This document shows, one piece after another, positions 45,620-56,740 of a DNA stretch of 64,000 bases (its first letter is position 1; the number at the start of each line of letters is the position of its first letter). The translations under genes were made by a program, and so were the position numbers. Source of the stretch: Plazaster borealis. Taxonomy: Eukaryota; Echinodermata; Asteroidea; Forcipulatida; Labidiasteridae. The notes beneath the pieces are model-generated. The model saw nothing but the letters and a program-made list of their open reading frames with translations, had not been told where the DNA came from and did not search any database. The DNA lies in NCBI GenBank assembly GCA_021014325.1, contig CM037461.1, forward strand, positions 7,717,501 to 7,781,500, read 5' to 3'.

Positions 45620-47455
45620 AAACACTGCCACTGACTTGGATAATGCTGTGGAAGTGGTCTCTGCATACATTTGTTTCTGCGAAGACTCTATCATTCAATC
45701 TAAGACTGTTCAACTGTTCGCAAACAATAAACCTTGGGTAACAAAAGAACTTAAGTTACTGTTAAATGAAAAAAAGAGAGTATTCCATTCAGGTTCTAAA
45801 GAGGAACGTAAGTTGGTACAAAAGAAACTAAAACGCAAGATACGGGAACGTAAAAAAATGTATAAGGTAAAGGTTGAAGATATGTTTAAAGCTAACGATA
45901 CCAAACGGGCTTGACAAGGATTACAAACTATGACAGGTTATAACCAAAGGCTAAACGTATTAATGTTGAAAGATAATGTGTATGCTAATGATCTTAATGC
46001 ATTCTATTGTAGATTTGATAAAACTGACTTCAGCAGTGATCAAAGACAGGTGGCTGACCAAGCTCGGTCTCTTCCCACAAGTGATTTTAACATTTCAGTT
46101 GAGGAAGTACAAAAACTTTTTGCCAAACTAAGTACACACAAAGCAAAGGGACCGGATGGTGTGAGTAGTAAAGTTCTGAAACTATGTGCTAATCAGTTAG
46201 TTTTCCCTTTTCAGAAGCTTTTCCAGACCTCTATTAGTACTGGGAATGTCCCGGCATTGTGGAAACGTTCAACCATCGTTCCCATTCCTAGGCGACCCCA
46301 CGCCAAAGAGATGAACGATCTTCGACCAGTGGCTTTAACCTCAGTACCTATGAAATGTTTAGAAAGGGTCATCATGAATAGGCTCATGCCATCAGTTAAC
46401 CAATCTCTTGACCAGATGCAGTTTGCATATCGACCCAAGAGAAGCGTAGAGACGCAGTGCTTACTCTATTAAGTGCTGCATACGAACATTTAGAAAAAGG
46501 TGGTACTTATGTCAGGGCCCTCTTCGTTAATTTTTCCAGTGCGTTCAATACGATCCAGCCCCACATCATGATTAAAAAGCTCATTGATCTTGATGTGGAG
46601 CCTAATATTGTTCTATGAATACAAAGTTTTCTTATAAATTGGACACAACAGGTTAAGCTAAACTCCACTATCTCACCCTTTTTAAGTTCAAATACAGGAG
46701 CCCCACAAGGTTGCGTCTTGTCCCCAGTTTTGTATACCATTTGTACCAATGACTGCAATAACTTGATCATCAAATATGCAGATGATACATCTATTGTTGG
46801 TCGTATGTCTTCCACAGAAGATTCAATTCAATGCTATAACAACGAAATTAACCATTTTGTTAACTGGTGTGCAGAAAACTACCTTGAAATTAATGTGAAT
46901 AAAACAAAGGAACTGATTGTTGATTTCAGAAAGAAGGGCACGCCCATTCCGGCTGTTATTATTAACGGTCAGTCAATTGACAGAGTTACAGAATACAAGT
47001 ACTTAGGAACTGTAATAAATGATAAATTGAAGTTTGACAAAAACAGTAATTGTACGATCAGTAAACTACGTCAACGGCTCTTTTTTCTTAGAAAACTAAA
47101 CTCCTTTGGTGTAGATAATACCATTTTAGAGTTTTATCGCACTATTTTACAAAGTGTGTTATCTTTTAGCCTTATTTGTGTCTACGGAAATATGCTATCT
47201 CGGGACAAACATTCGTTCTTAAGGGTAGTTAGGCAGGCTAGAAGAATAATCGGAACTCAACTACAAAACCCTGAGGCACTTTACCATGATCAAGTATGTA
47301 CTAAAGTGAATATGATTCTGTCGGACCTATCCCACCCCATGAATTCTAAGTTTTTATTAAGTCGTCGGGGGATCGCCTTTTACAACGGAAAATTAGAACA
47401 CAACGCTATAACAACTCGTTTGTCCCAACTGCAATTCGTTTTTACAATGATTTGA
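45620..47455 (+). pseudogene. CR1/L2/Rex1-like LINE ORF2, 5'-truncated and frameshifted
   Basis: The first block (45620-45914) is the endonuclease-RT linker (FCEDSIIQSKTVQLFANNKP, then WVTKELKLLLNEKKRVFHSG). The second (45930-46472) carries AFYCRFDKTDFSSDQRQ, HKAKGPDGVSSKVLKLCA, STIVPIPRRPHAKEMNDLRP and QFAYRPKRSVE. The third region has a TGA near 46617 and a TTFVDFSSAFNTIQP-like first catalytic motif in another frame, then GAPQGCVLSPVLYTICTNDC and KYADDTSIVG, the FADD-type catalytic box. The thumb (ENYLEINVNKTKELIVDFRK and YKYLGTVINDKLKFDKN) and the C-terminal SLICVYGNMLS/RIIGTQL part follow. The apurinic endonuclease domain is missing. LINEs of this type copy their RNA at the target by target-primed reverse transcription. 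The copy is dead. Confidence 0.88.
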
Positions 47456-47740
47456 AGTAGCTGTGCTATTCTGAGTTTTTCAGATTTATGGAATACCTTT
47501 TGTGAATTTTCAACATTGTATATAAATAATTATAATTATGAATCTTTTTAATCCTACCTTAAATATATTGTTATTCTTATTGATGCTCTTTCTTTCCTGT
47601 ATTAGTTTAATCTACCTGTCAGTCTGTTTATTGTTCTAAATTTTAGTGTTTTTGTCTGTACTGTTTGAATCAAGGCCAGTTTAATTTCCCCCGTGTTGGA
47701 TAATAAAGTTTTTATCTTATCTTATCTTATCTTATCAAAG
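47456..47740 (+). repeat. LINE 3' UTR with (TTATC)n tail
   Basis: Non-coding sequence after the LINE frame ends with AATAAAGTTTTTATCTTATC and further TTATC units to about 47738. A simple tandem tail, not poly-A, fits CR1/L2-like 3' ends and marks the right edge of this LINE copy. Confidence 0.8.
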
Positions 47741-48141
47741 AAGTGGGTCTTTAAATTGTGCCACAAACCTGTCAAATAATATAGCCCACCGTGTGTTTAA
47801 GGACTATTCTCCATGTTCATCTTCAGTGCGTTACCACCAGCACGTGACTTTTCAAAATGAGTACATCACAAATTTTAACTGTTGACTTTTTCCCTTCCTA
47901 TTTAATACAGGTTAATTATCTTTGAATATACGTTGTACTGTAATTACATAATGGTGGTCTTAGATTTTGAGGCCTAGAAAAGCAGACGAAGCATATATTA
48001 CTATTATATTTCTACATAATTATAATTACTAAATAATTACATGAATATTCATCTTTTGACTTATTTTATTAATTTCTTTTTCTTTTTACATATTATTTTA
48101 TATCAATGTATATTTCACTCATGAAATTGTTTACATTACAG

Positions 48142-49413
48142 TGCAGTAACCCAATCCCACCATGTCGGCAAGTTCTTGTAGCACTGAGGTTTTATGCAAC
48201 TGGGTAATTTTACACTGCAGATGGGGATCTTCACCAGATGTCAGCACCATCAGTGTGCAGAATTATCCACAGAGTTTCAAGGGCACTTGCTGATAAAGTG
48301 GATTGGAAAATCATGTTCCCGGTTCATGCAAGAGATTTGGCCAACACCAAGCATGTTTTTTTTTCACAAAAGTAGATTTCCAGGTAATTTCAAAAGATTT
48401 ATCACAAAACGAAACCAACCTGTTAAAAAGAATTGTTAATGTTTTTTAAATCAACATGGAAAAGTTAAAGTTGGTGACACCTTTGTTAAATTTAGTTCAA
48501 ACTGTATTTTCTTGATGACAGCACTTCAGATTGATACATAATATTTCTGCTGGATAATTAGTACTACATGTACTTGCAATTTTTACAAGCCAAGCATTTA
48601 AATTGTTTCTGACGGGCACTCACTTTCGACAATGTCTTTAAATGAATGTTTATAAAGCTCACTATTATGTATTGATCTCAGGTATAGTTGGCGTCATTGA
48701 TTGCACCCACGTTAAGTTATATGGATCCCCTATGGGTGACGAGGAGTATGTTTTCGTCAACAGGAAAGGCTACCATAGCATGAACGTGCAAATGATTTAC
48801 AATGCTAACTACATAATAACAAATGTAGTAGCAAGATGGCCTGGCAGCACTCATGATAGTGCCATTCTCCAGGCTAGCATCATTGGAGACATGTCTGACA
48901 ATGGCAGGTTAGCTCATCATGAATAACTTGTTTAACTGTTTTTTTCTGAATAAAGTTAAATTGACCGAGTATCTGTCCTATTTCTTTTCTGTTTAAAGGT
49001 CAACAATAATTAGAAGTTTGTTATTTTTGGTCAACAGACTTGATGGAATGCTCCTTGGCGATACAGGTTATGCTCTGCGCCCATGGTTGATTAGGCCAAT
49101 TGACCATCCAACAACAAGGGGAGAAAGGCGCTTCAATGCAAGCTTGAAACACACAAGGGTCATTGTCGAGCAGATGTTTGGCCAGTTAAAAAGAAGATTT
49201 CCCTGCTTGGCAATTTGATAAGCCCTGTCAGAGCAAGCACAGTGATACTAGCTTGCTCTGTGCTTCCCAACTTGGCAAAGGAGTATGGTGAGCCAGAGCC
49301 AGAGCTAGATGGCCAAGTTGGTTGAAGAAGAAGTGCAAGTTCCCCCTTACGCAGGGCCACTTAATGATGGTAGGCTGCACAGAGCACGCCTTGTTGTTAA
49401 TCACTTTAGCTAG
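48142..49413 (+). pseudogene. PIF/Harbinger transposase (HARBI1-like), degraded
   Basis: Exon a (48142-48383) follows a TTACAG acceptor. It reads PPCRQVLVALRFYATG, a stop, then SAPSVCRIIHRVSRALADKV and, after a slip, KSRFPG. Exon b (48682-48907), between CTCAG and GTTAGC, carries GVIDCTHVKLYGSP with the first catalytic Asp and NVVARWPGSTHDSAILQ with the second. Exon c (48999-49413) carries LLGDTGYALRPWLIRPIDHP and HTRVIVEQMFGQLKRRFPCL with the catalytic Glu. After two slips it reads SPVRASTVILACSVLPNLAK and RARLVVNHFS before a stop. This is the full exon order of a Harbinger DDE nuclease that cuts and pastes with a Myb-like partner. A Myb-like gene lies convergently at 50.8-52.3 kb. An in-frame stop and at least three frameshifts make it inactive. 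Confidence 0.85.
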
Positions 49414-50065
49414 GCTCAAAGTCAAGTCTTGTAATAATTATTTCACCTAAAAATTCTTTTCAATAGCTGTACTCATAAGTAAACCTTTATCTTTGAATTC
49501 AGTGAACTACAGGTCCATAGGTTGTTTATCCACTTTTTTTCTCCATATAATATAGGGAACAAAATGTGGACAAGCAATTGTTTCATAAATCTGGTAGAGG
49601 AAAAACTTGATAAATGCTTAAATTTAGCCCTTTTTTCAAATTTAGACTTTTCATTTTCTCATGCACTGATGGTACCGGAGTGCAAAACCCTAGTTTCAAA
49701 ATTTATGTTAGGAGAAAATTGAACGGCAGTCTTTGTGCACTATTGCAGAAATTTTTTTTGACATTTTTTATCCAATTTTTCACAAGTAGAAATTTTGTAC
49801 TTTGGAATTGTCCACTTTTGTAAATGGATGTGGATAACCAAAATTTCTGATAGCAGAAACTTATTTTAAAGTTAATTTCTTCTATACCAAATCTATGAAG
49901 ACCATAAGGACCAACTAAAAGGACCTTTGCAGCTATGGTATACATGTAAACACAAACAATAGAAATGGCCTGACTTTTCGACCCTAGCAGAGTCTTTCTG
50001 GAAGGCTAAATGACAACACAACAAACATCAACAGGTATATAAGTGTAACAGAAGCAGTGGAACGG

Positions 50066-50240
50066 AAATACATGAATAGAGAGAGAGAGAGGCGGAAAGG
50101 ACGCAGAAAAATAAAGGGGTAAACAATGAATAAGGAGACAAAGGTCAAACACCCCCTTTTGTCTCCTTCATTGTTTACCCCTTACTTTTTCTGCATGCCC
50201 TCTGCCCCCCCCCCCTCTCTCTCTCTCTATTCATGTATTT
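50066..50240. repeat. large foldback inverted repeat 1
   Basis: The left arm AAATACATGAATAGAGAGAG, GGCGGAAAGGACGCAGAAAA, GGGGTAAACAATGAA, GGAGACAAA is answered by TTTGTCTCC, TTCATTGTTTACCCC, TTTTTCTGCATGCCCTCTGC and CTCTATTCATGTATTT. Arms are about 80 bp with few mismatches and a loop of only about 10 bases. A GA/CT run lies in each arm. There is no coding content. Confidence 0.9.
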
Positions 50241-50253
50241 TCATATTATATAA

Positions 50254-50375
50254 GTTATCACACGCGTGCGAGTTCAATACGGGAAAATGTAGCGCTTCTG
50301 CGTCCCATGCCTCGTTGGATATGGGACGCAGAAGTGCTATATTTTTCCGTATTCCATGAGCGCGCTTGTGATAAC
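50254..50375. repeat. large foldback inverted repeat 2
   Basis: GTTATCACACGCGTGCGAGT to CTTCTGCGTCCCAT is answered by ATGGGACGCAGAAG to CGCGCTTGTGATAAC. Arms are about 52 bp with a ~15-base loop. One arm of a related repeat lies at 601-668 inside the other Myb-like relic. Confidence 0.9.
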
Positions 50376-50801
50376 GTATTTATCTTCAAGCAAACTTGAT
50401 GCGCAATTAGAACACACAATATGCAGGGTGTGATATGGGCCGTGCAATATAAGTTTATATCACACTCCTTGTTGCTATGGATCGACCAATCACAATCGAA
50501 TATTCAGGCCTGCTTGAAGAGAAATAGTAAAATTGCATGTACAAGGTGTTTAGGGTCTCATCTAGCATCTGTCAACAGGTAAAGGCAAAAAGTATAGTGA
50601 CAATTGTATAATGGATATTTAAAGTCTCATGAAAGGTTAACCACAGTGTAACATAATTTTGTAATTTAATTAAGACAAATTTTAAATAGAAAATTTGAAG
50701 GTTTCATGAATTTCCTATATTCTCAACCAGGTGATATGTTTGCATTTCATACATTAATCTCAGTTTGGAGAGTTTTCAGATGCTAGTTCTAGTTCTCAGC
50801 T

Positions 50802-52330
50802 TCATTCACAGCAGAAAATCCCTGTTGGTTGCAAAACTAGAACAATCAGCGTTTGCATGTGGGAAATTAGGGTGGACATATTATGGTTGATTTGTCTGGT
50901 TTCCAGAAGCTGCTCCCGCTCAACTTCAAGGCGATCTTTTTCAACCTGTAATCGGGCCCTTTCTATGTCATAGATGGACCCCATTACAGGTTGTCTTGAA
51001 GTGGAAGCAGGAGCTTTTCTGGAAACCAAATTATCAATCTCATCGTTCTTCTCGTCGTTCTAATCATCCTCATCGATCTCGTTCTCGTCATCCTCATCTT
51101 CTTCATCTTCTTCACCTCTGTCTCCAACTAGTGGTGTCATTGAAGATATATTATTGAAAAAGAAGAGAAAAAGTTCCATGATTGTGTATAGTGCTTAATT
51201 GTTTTGCATTAAGATTGTGCTGTTCTATCTCAAAATAAAAAACATCCCAAAAATATTGTGCACAATGCAATACTCTCTTGGTTGGAACATTACTTTGCTC
51301 CACATATTTGATTATAAAAAGTAAGTTTGCTTGAAGATAATACTTTAATGAAAGCCACTTCTTTGTTGGAGAAGTATTGCATCCAAGGTTACTTTTTGAT
51401 GCATAATAAATTATTAGAGAATGTTTATGAAAAGATATTTGTTACAGATACAAACCATTATTGTTGTACGTTTTAATATTATTTACATCTTTTTACACCC
51501 CCCCCCTTAAAAATAAATAAAACGAATTTAAAAAATCAAGTCCATTTTAACTTACAGTTCCATCCTGTTTAAAGTGATTCCCCCTTCCGCCTTGCTACCA
51601 CAACGTCTTTTTGGTTATGGGTTTTTATTTTCATTTTGTTTGTCATGTTTTTATTTTTTATTATTACTTTTTTTTGGGGGGGGGGTGGGGGGGTGGGGTG
51701 GAATTCCCAGTTTCACACTTCGGTATAGTACATATGATGGCCTTCTACTAGGGTTTATAGGCTAAGTATTTGTTGAAAGCGTGTTCCCCCAGATTGTTTG
51801 TCTTCTCAATGTTTTCCATTTTATTTATTGTTATCATTCAATTCAAAGTTGTTCATTTTCCACGTTACAAATTATGGTAGCCTCTAACCATCTGACCATG
51901 GTATGAAAATAAAATAATCATTGTCATGGCTCATGGTAATGTTAACTCATTCCAAGCTTGAATTGAAGTGTACTGGACTAAACATTGAACTTTAAGTACC
52001 CAATCAATTGATTGGATTATTTATATTATTTTAAGTATACAAAAATACCCTATAGCCATGCTAGCCTTGCCTACCTCACCTGTTTTCTCACCATCGCGTC
52101 TGTATTTCCTAGAATTGATGGCAAGTTCCCCCCACTTTTTTCTTATTTTTATCCAATCTCTTGGTCCCACCGTTCTTCACCAACACCTTAGCAACTTCCT
52201 CCCAATGCTGCCTCTTTACACGACTTATGTTGGCTGGCGTACCCCCTTCCCACTGCTCCCAAACACTTCTCCCAATACATTTTCTTTGACTCACTGTACT
52301 TAATTTTGGAATTTGGCGCCCTTCTCAACG
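50802..52330 (-). pseudogene. Harbinger-type Myb/SANT-like DNA-binding protein, copy 2 (broken)
   Basis: The Myb-like block (about 52330-52080) reads KRQHWEEVAKVLVKNGGTKR. After a one-base slip in a G run it continues GELAINSRKYRRDGEKTG to a GTGAGG donor, as in copy 1. The last block (about 51137-50802) reads an acidic GEEDEEDEDDENEIDEDD, an in-frame TAG, then SIYDIERARLQVEKDRLEVE and REQLLETRQINHN, a coiled coil ending before the stop at 50802-50804. A Myb-like domain, acid linker and coiled coil are the usual Harbinger accessory-protein layout. It converges with the transposase at 48.1-49.4 kb, and the two probably formed one element. The Myb block's start lies against the end of the neighbouring multi-copy gene near 52330, so the Harbinger edge must be close by. 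Confidence 0.7.
51665..51702 (+). repeat. T/G homopolymer-rich tract
   Basis: A T8 run is followed by G10, then TGGGGGGGTGGGGTGG. A possible G-quadruplex-forming stretch in otherwise AT-rich non-coding sequence. Confidence 0.6.
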
Positions 52331-52895
52331 GATGGTCAAGCTGTCCAAAAATTCGCTCACCGCTTATGTTGTTGCCAACACAGGATTCAGCCATGAGATG
52401 AGCTTTGGTGTTGGTGTACAGTACACTCCCCCAGGCAGTTGGTCTTTTAACTGTCGCAGACAATCTTCCAGGATGTTTTTAAAGATGGGCTGCAGGAGTT
52501 CTGCGGTTTGAAGGTCACTGTCAGCTGGTTTGACCAATTCTTCAAAAACACCATCCTTAGTCATGGGAACATCAGAAAAGACTGGGGGCCCTACCTGTAA
52601 CAACATCTCTGGAGTCTTCACTCCATTTTTTAAGTGTTGTGACAGCCTGCTGATAGTAGCCATTTAACTCCAAGATTCTAACATCCTGCTCAACAAGTCT
52701 CATCCATGGTCCCGTCAAATACTTTTGATTGTTGTATCTCTGACATTTAAAAGTTCTTCCCCCAAATGAAACTTAGAAAGTTCTCTCATTTCGGGGATCA
52801 TTCTAGTGCAAGTGCTGGCGTCAGGTAGCGGCCCAAGGGTTTGGTCTGTAAATTTCACAGCACAGTATCTTATCACTGGTGAAATGTCTAAAGGG
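52330..52895 (-). pseudogene. multi-copy metazoan gene family B, C-terminal part
   Basis: Minus-strand text upstream reads LGPLPDASTCTRMIPEMREL and HLGEELLNVRDTTIK, then in other frames VEQDVRILELNGYYQQAVTT. From about 52663 it reads GPPVFSDVPMTKDGVFEELV, FKNILEDCLRQLKDQLPGGV and, in a third frame, NNISGERIFGQLDHPLRRAP. The DQLPGG...N-ISGE-IFGQLD pattern matches the C-terminus of a large uncharacterised metazoan family (LPGG...TN--SE--F--LDRLLREKPN, from memory), whose N-terminus is a coiled coil. Such a coiled-coil part lies on the same strand at 56957-57908, beyond the nested insertions. Several frame changes and stops show it is dead. Function unknown. Confidence 0.5.
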
Positions 52896-52970
52896 TGACT
52901 GCTCTATATTCTAACACCCCTATGTTCCGACAACCCCCTCAAGATTTACATAGAGTTAGGGTTAGGGTTA
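52896..52970. mobile_element. left half of a TTAGGG-core foldback element
   Basis: GACTGCTCTATATTCTAACA, CCCCTATGTTCCGACAACCC and then GTTAGGGTTAGGGTTA match the left part of the 133-bp element at 26495. Its right half is at 56866-56956. Confidence 0.8.
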
Positions 52971-53091
52971 TAGTCCGGTGGCTTAGGGCCAATTTTGGCC
53001 AAAATCGTGACACGCTGGATTAAAGCGCCAAATTTTGTACAGTTATTCTCTAGGTCCCATAGAACCATTCTAGAGGGGGTGCTCGGTTTGG

Positions 53092-53560
53092 GTGACCTAG
53101 GTCAAGGTCAGGCCGAGGTCAAAGTTCACATGGTGTAAATACTGTAGAAATGAAGATACAATTGCAAATCAAGGTTTTTGTGCATACCACCTCCAACCCA
53201 AAATGAAACTAAAGTGCTAATTTAAGCTCAGTAACCTTATTATGCCCCATAGACCCATTGAAGAGGCAATGTCTAGTGTCAGTGGCCTAGGTCAAGGTTA
53301 GGCTGAAGTCAAAGTTCAAATGGTGTAAACACTGTATAAATGAAGATACGATTGCAAATCAAGGTTTTTGTGCTTACCACCTCCAACCAAAAATGAGACT
53401 GAAGTGCAAGCTCAATAACCTTAGTATGCCCCATAGACCCATTGGAGAGGGGAAGTTTAGTGTCAGTGGCCTAGGTCAAGCCGAGGTCAAAGTTCACATG
53501 GTGTATAAATGAAGATCTATATCAAATCAAGGTTTTAGTGCTTACCACCTTCTAGAAAAA
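53092..53560 (+). repeat. subterminal tandem repeat, about 188-bp period, 2.5 copies
   Basis: GTGRCCTAGGTCAAGG begins units near 53091, 53282 and 53466. Each continues GAGGTCAAAGTTCACATGGT, GCAAATCAAGGTTTTTGTGC, TACCACCTCCAACC and CCCCATAGACCCATTG. Confidence 0.88.
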
Positions 53561-53599
53561 GGAACATATTTTATACACAAGGATAATAAGCAGGCAACT

Positions 53600-55975
53600 G
53601 ACACGTTGACCTTTGTTTCGTGACAGGTCATTTACACTTTCAAAACGGGTTTAGTTTTCTGAGAGATTGCAGCCAAACTGTTCTTTGACTTTGAATAGAG
53701 GCGAGTCAACAGACATTGGCTTGACTGGATGATGCACTTGGAAGACGAAGGCTTCAGTAGATGGGGGAAACGCACCCCTGCATCCCAAGATGACTTATTG
53801 CTATTCACATTTTCACAAAAGGAGCTGGATGAAGGCCAAGCTGGTAATCAGTCAAGAAGAAGACCTCAGCAACATCATCCTCATACTAGGTGCCTCCAAT
53901 TCATCAATGTCTTTCCTCGGAAACAGCGGGCACTTCATGAGGTCAAGTGGCCTATAAACACTGCTTGAGCTCATCTACGCTGGCAACACGGTCACCTATG
54001 CTCAGAAGGAAGGCGTATGGTGGATGTTACTCTAAATGCAATCCTTGTGAAGAAGATGACTGCACAAGAAGAATACTATAGTTGACAATGCTCTAAAGAG
54101 GTTTGATGAGGCATGCAACAATGGGGAGGCAACATCTGGGGAGGCAACAACGGGGGAGGCAACATCGGGGAGGCAACATCGGGGAGGCAACAATGGAGAG
54201 GCAACAACGGGGGAGGCAACAAGGGGGAAGCAACAAGGGGGAGGCAACAACGGGGGAGGCAACAACGGGGGAGGCAACAACAGGGGAGGCAACAACGGGA
54301 GGCAACAACAGGGGAGGCAACAACAGGGGAGGAAACAACAGGGGAGGCAACATCTGGGGAGGCAACAATGGGGAGGCAACAACGGGGGAGGCAACAACAA
54401 GGGAGGCAACAATGTGGGAGGCAACATCGGGGAGGCAACAACAGGGGAGGCAACAACGGGAGGCAACAACAGGGGAGGCAACAACAGGGGAGGAAACAAC
54501 AGGGGAGGAAACAACAGGGGAGGAAACAACAGGGGAGGCAACATCTGGGGAGGCAACAATGGGGAGGCAACAACGGGGGAGGCAACAACAGGGGAGGCAA
54601 CAATGTGGGAGGCAACATCGGGGAGGCAACAACGGAGGAGGCAACAACGGAGGAGGCAACATCGGGGAGGCAACAACGGAGGAGGCAACAACGGGGAGGC
54701 AACATTGGGGAGCCAATAACTGATCTAATAATTGAGCAGGCTTTAATGGGGTCAGTCAAGAGCAAGGATGAAATCGTACATGGACGGGGGATGGATGAGG
54801 CACAGCAGACAAGGTGGCTACTGACAATGCCTGATTATGCTCAGATAGAAACAGAGATGGAGAAGCTGAGTAGCTACAACAACGCAACAAGCCAAATCAG
54901 TGCCAGTACAGTGAAGCGAGATATGGCAGAGACAGCAATCATTCTTGAATACCTAGAAAGCCATAATCAATTTGAAAAGAATGACATATCTCTATGACAT
55001 ATCATCAGGCATCGCATCAAGTGTGTACAATGTCCACATGGCTAAAAATATAGACAAGTCTATCATTATTATTATTACTATTATTATTTATTAACCGAAG
55101 GCGAACAGATTACACAGAATCAAGTGAAAGTAACGGGAGCAAAGATGATTTCTGATGGAGAGGTAGAAGCTGTTGATCCCCAGCTGCTTTTCCACCGACT
55201 TCTTATAGTTGCCAACAACAGTGATATTGACCTGCATGAAGTTTTTAAATATGAGCTGTCTTTATATCCACAATAACTCTTCACAAAAGAAGGCCTGCTG
55301 AACTCTGCCACAAAACCAAAACTTGCAGACTTGTCAAACGCTGTGAAGGTACTCCACAGTTCCTGAAGCAGATTGCAGTGTTCTGGATGGTGGCTCCCTT
55401 CTACAACGTTTGCCATGGACACGGGGACAAATATAACGACGACAGATAATCAACACATACATCAGCATGGTGAAACCATATGCCAATATCGTAGTTTTTG
55501 ATGGGTAGGCCTACCTGCAAGAAGCCACCAAGACATAACTCATCAACGGCAGCGTGGTCAATCTTCAGCCAAAGTCAGAATATACCTTGATCTGCCACTC
55601 AAAATGGTTGCAAAGAGTCTCAAGAGTGTCGTCATCAAACGGCTACCCCAACAGATGATGCTGCAAAGTACCACTCATACAGGGTATACTAAAAGACCCA
55701 AGTGTGGACCGGCAATGTAGCACTGCAAAGTGATGATTTGGGGTTGGAAAGCCCAGTGTGGAAGTTTGCTACCCGAGAAAATGGACAACAATCCAGCCCC
55801 GGACTGGAGTATTGTGAAACCATTAGGTTCATGCAAGAAAAAATGGGTTGTTTTGCACCAAAAGTGTGGAAAATGTCAAGAAGGACTCTGCACTAATATT
55901 CCATTGGATGAAGTTGATGATCACTTGATGATTAATGCACAATGTTTATCCAAAAGGGTAAAATTATGAAAGAAT
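53600..55975 (+). pseudogene. multi-copy metazoan gene family A with CXC-like C-terminus, degraded and split by a minisatellite
   Basis: Plus-strand pieces in order: a 53.7-54.1 kb part including LIYAGNTVTYAQ and, in other frames, text like KAYGG and NALKRFDEAC; a minisatellite (54113-54717); EPITDLIIEQALMGSVKSKD then GRGMDEAQQTRWLLTMPDYA and METIMEK-like text to 54997; VKVTGAKMISDGEVEAVDPQ, LLFHRLLIVANNSD and VFKYELSLYPQ (55.1-55.28 kb); YISMVKPYANIVVFDG (55.45-55.5 kb); and GSLLPEKMDNNPAPDW followed by KCGKCQEGLC (55.76-55.9 kb), a cysteine cluster. I recognise the string of motifs (YAGNTVTHML, GRGM-E-QR-RW, DPQLLF-RL, YEL--YPP, YI-MV, PPAP...C-C) from a very abundant unnamed family of cnidarian, echinoderm and fish genomes. 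Its activity is unknown. Many stops and frameshifts are present. It lies wholly inside the TIR-bounded element. Confidence 0.62.
54113..54717 (+). repeat. GGGGAGGCAACAAC minisatellite, 14-15 bp units, about 40 copies
   Basis: Near-perfect tandem units GGGGAGGCAACAAC(G) with variants CATC, CAATG and GAAACAAC. Longer duplicated blocks are visible, for example the unit order around 54296-54400 recurring around 54452-54580. Lacking stop triplets, it is open in every frame. In one plus frame it reads GNN-RGG/GEATT/RQQ repeats fused to the downstream family A segment. Confidence 0.95.
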
Positions 55976-55979
55976 ACGT

Positions 55980-56740
55980 TGTGTGTGTGTAGATGATGTG
56001 CAACTTTCTTTGATTTCATTGAATGCCATCGATAGAGGTCATTTGGGACAGGATGGAATCATTCAAACCGAACAATACATTTATTATTAATTATACTATG
56101 ATATGCCATGTAATAATGCATTTGAGTGGAGAAAACAAACCTTAACATATGTTTGACACCTTGACCTTTGACCTAGCTGTTAAGAGAGGTCATTCGAGTA
56201 TATAAATATATTGTTTAGATTCACTAGGTCAGGTTTCTATTCACCTCTAATACACTTTTTGTCCAGAAAATGAATCATTTTAGAGATAATTGACCTCAAA
56301 ATTTGAAAATTACCACCCAATTTAAATATGCAAATTAGGTAACTTCTGGGTTGAAACTCTTTTCTCATTTTGCATTTGTCATCAATAACTACCCAATAAA
56401 CCAGAATCAACAATAAAACAAACTTTTGCAGTCTGTGCGGCTAATAAGTTTAAATCTCTATACATAAACACAACTCTCTTACAACAGCAACCCCATTAAA
56501 AACGCATTGAAATTATTCAAATTGTTCAAAAAGGCCATACAATATGGCCGCCATCTTGGATTTATGTATGTGAAGGTTTGTTTTATTATTAACTGCCTAT
56601 CTTGTGTATAGTTATCCTTGTTTGGAACCTCATTTAGATTGTTTTAAACTACCAAAACATGCAAATAGGTAGTTTAAATGGCAAAATAAATGCTATTTTT
56701 TAGGATAACGGGCGGCCATTTTGAAAATTGTCGGCCATCT
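55980..56740. other. non-coding interior of the 3.9 kb element
   Basis: No gene is supported. Words such as TTGACCTTTGACCTAG and CATTTAGATTG recur loosely, and the segment ends in the right TIR. Confidence 0.4.

Noticed and set aside
54032..54765. Long minus-strand frames rich in Leu, Pro and Cys (207-229 codons) over the minisatellite
   Set aside because: They are the complement of a stop-free 14-15 bp tandem repeat, with no start context or conserved flank. They overlap each other in all frames.
54113..54997. A 294-codon plus frame read as a glycine/asparagine-rich protein gene
   Set aside because: It begins within the tandem repeat and continues into a decayed family A segment that has stops up- and downstream. 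No promoter or splice evidence.
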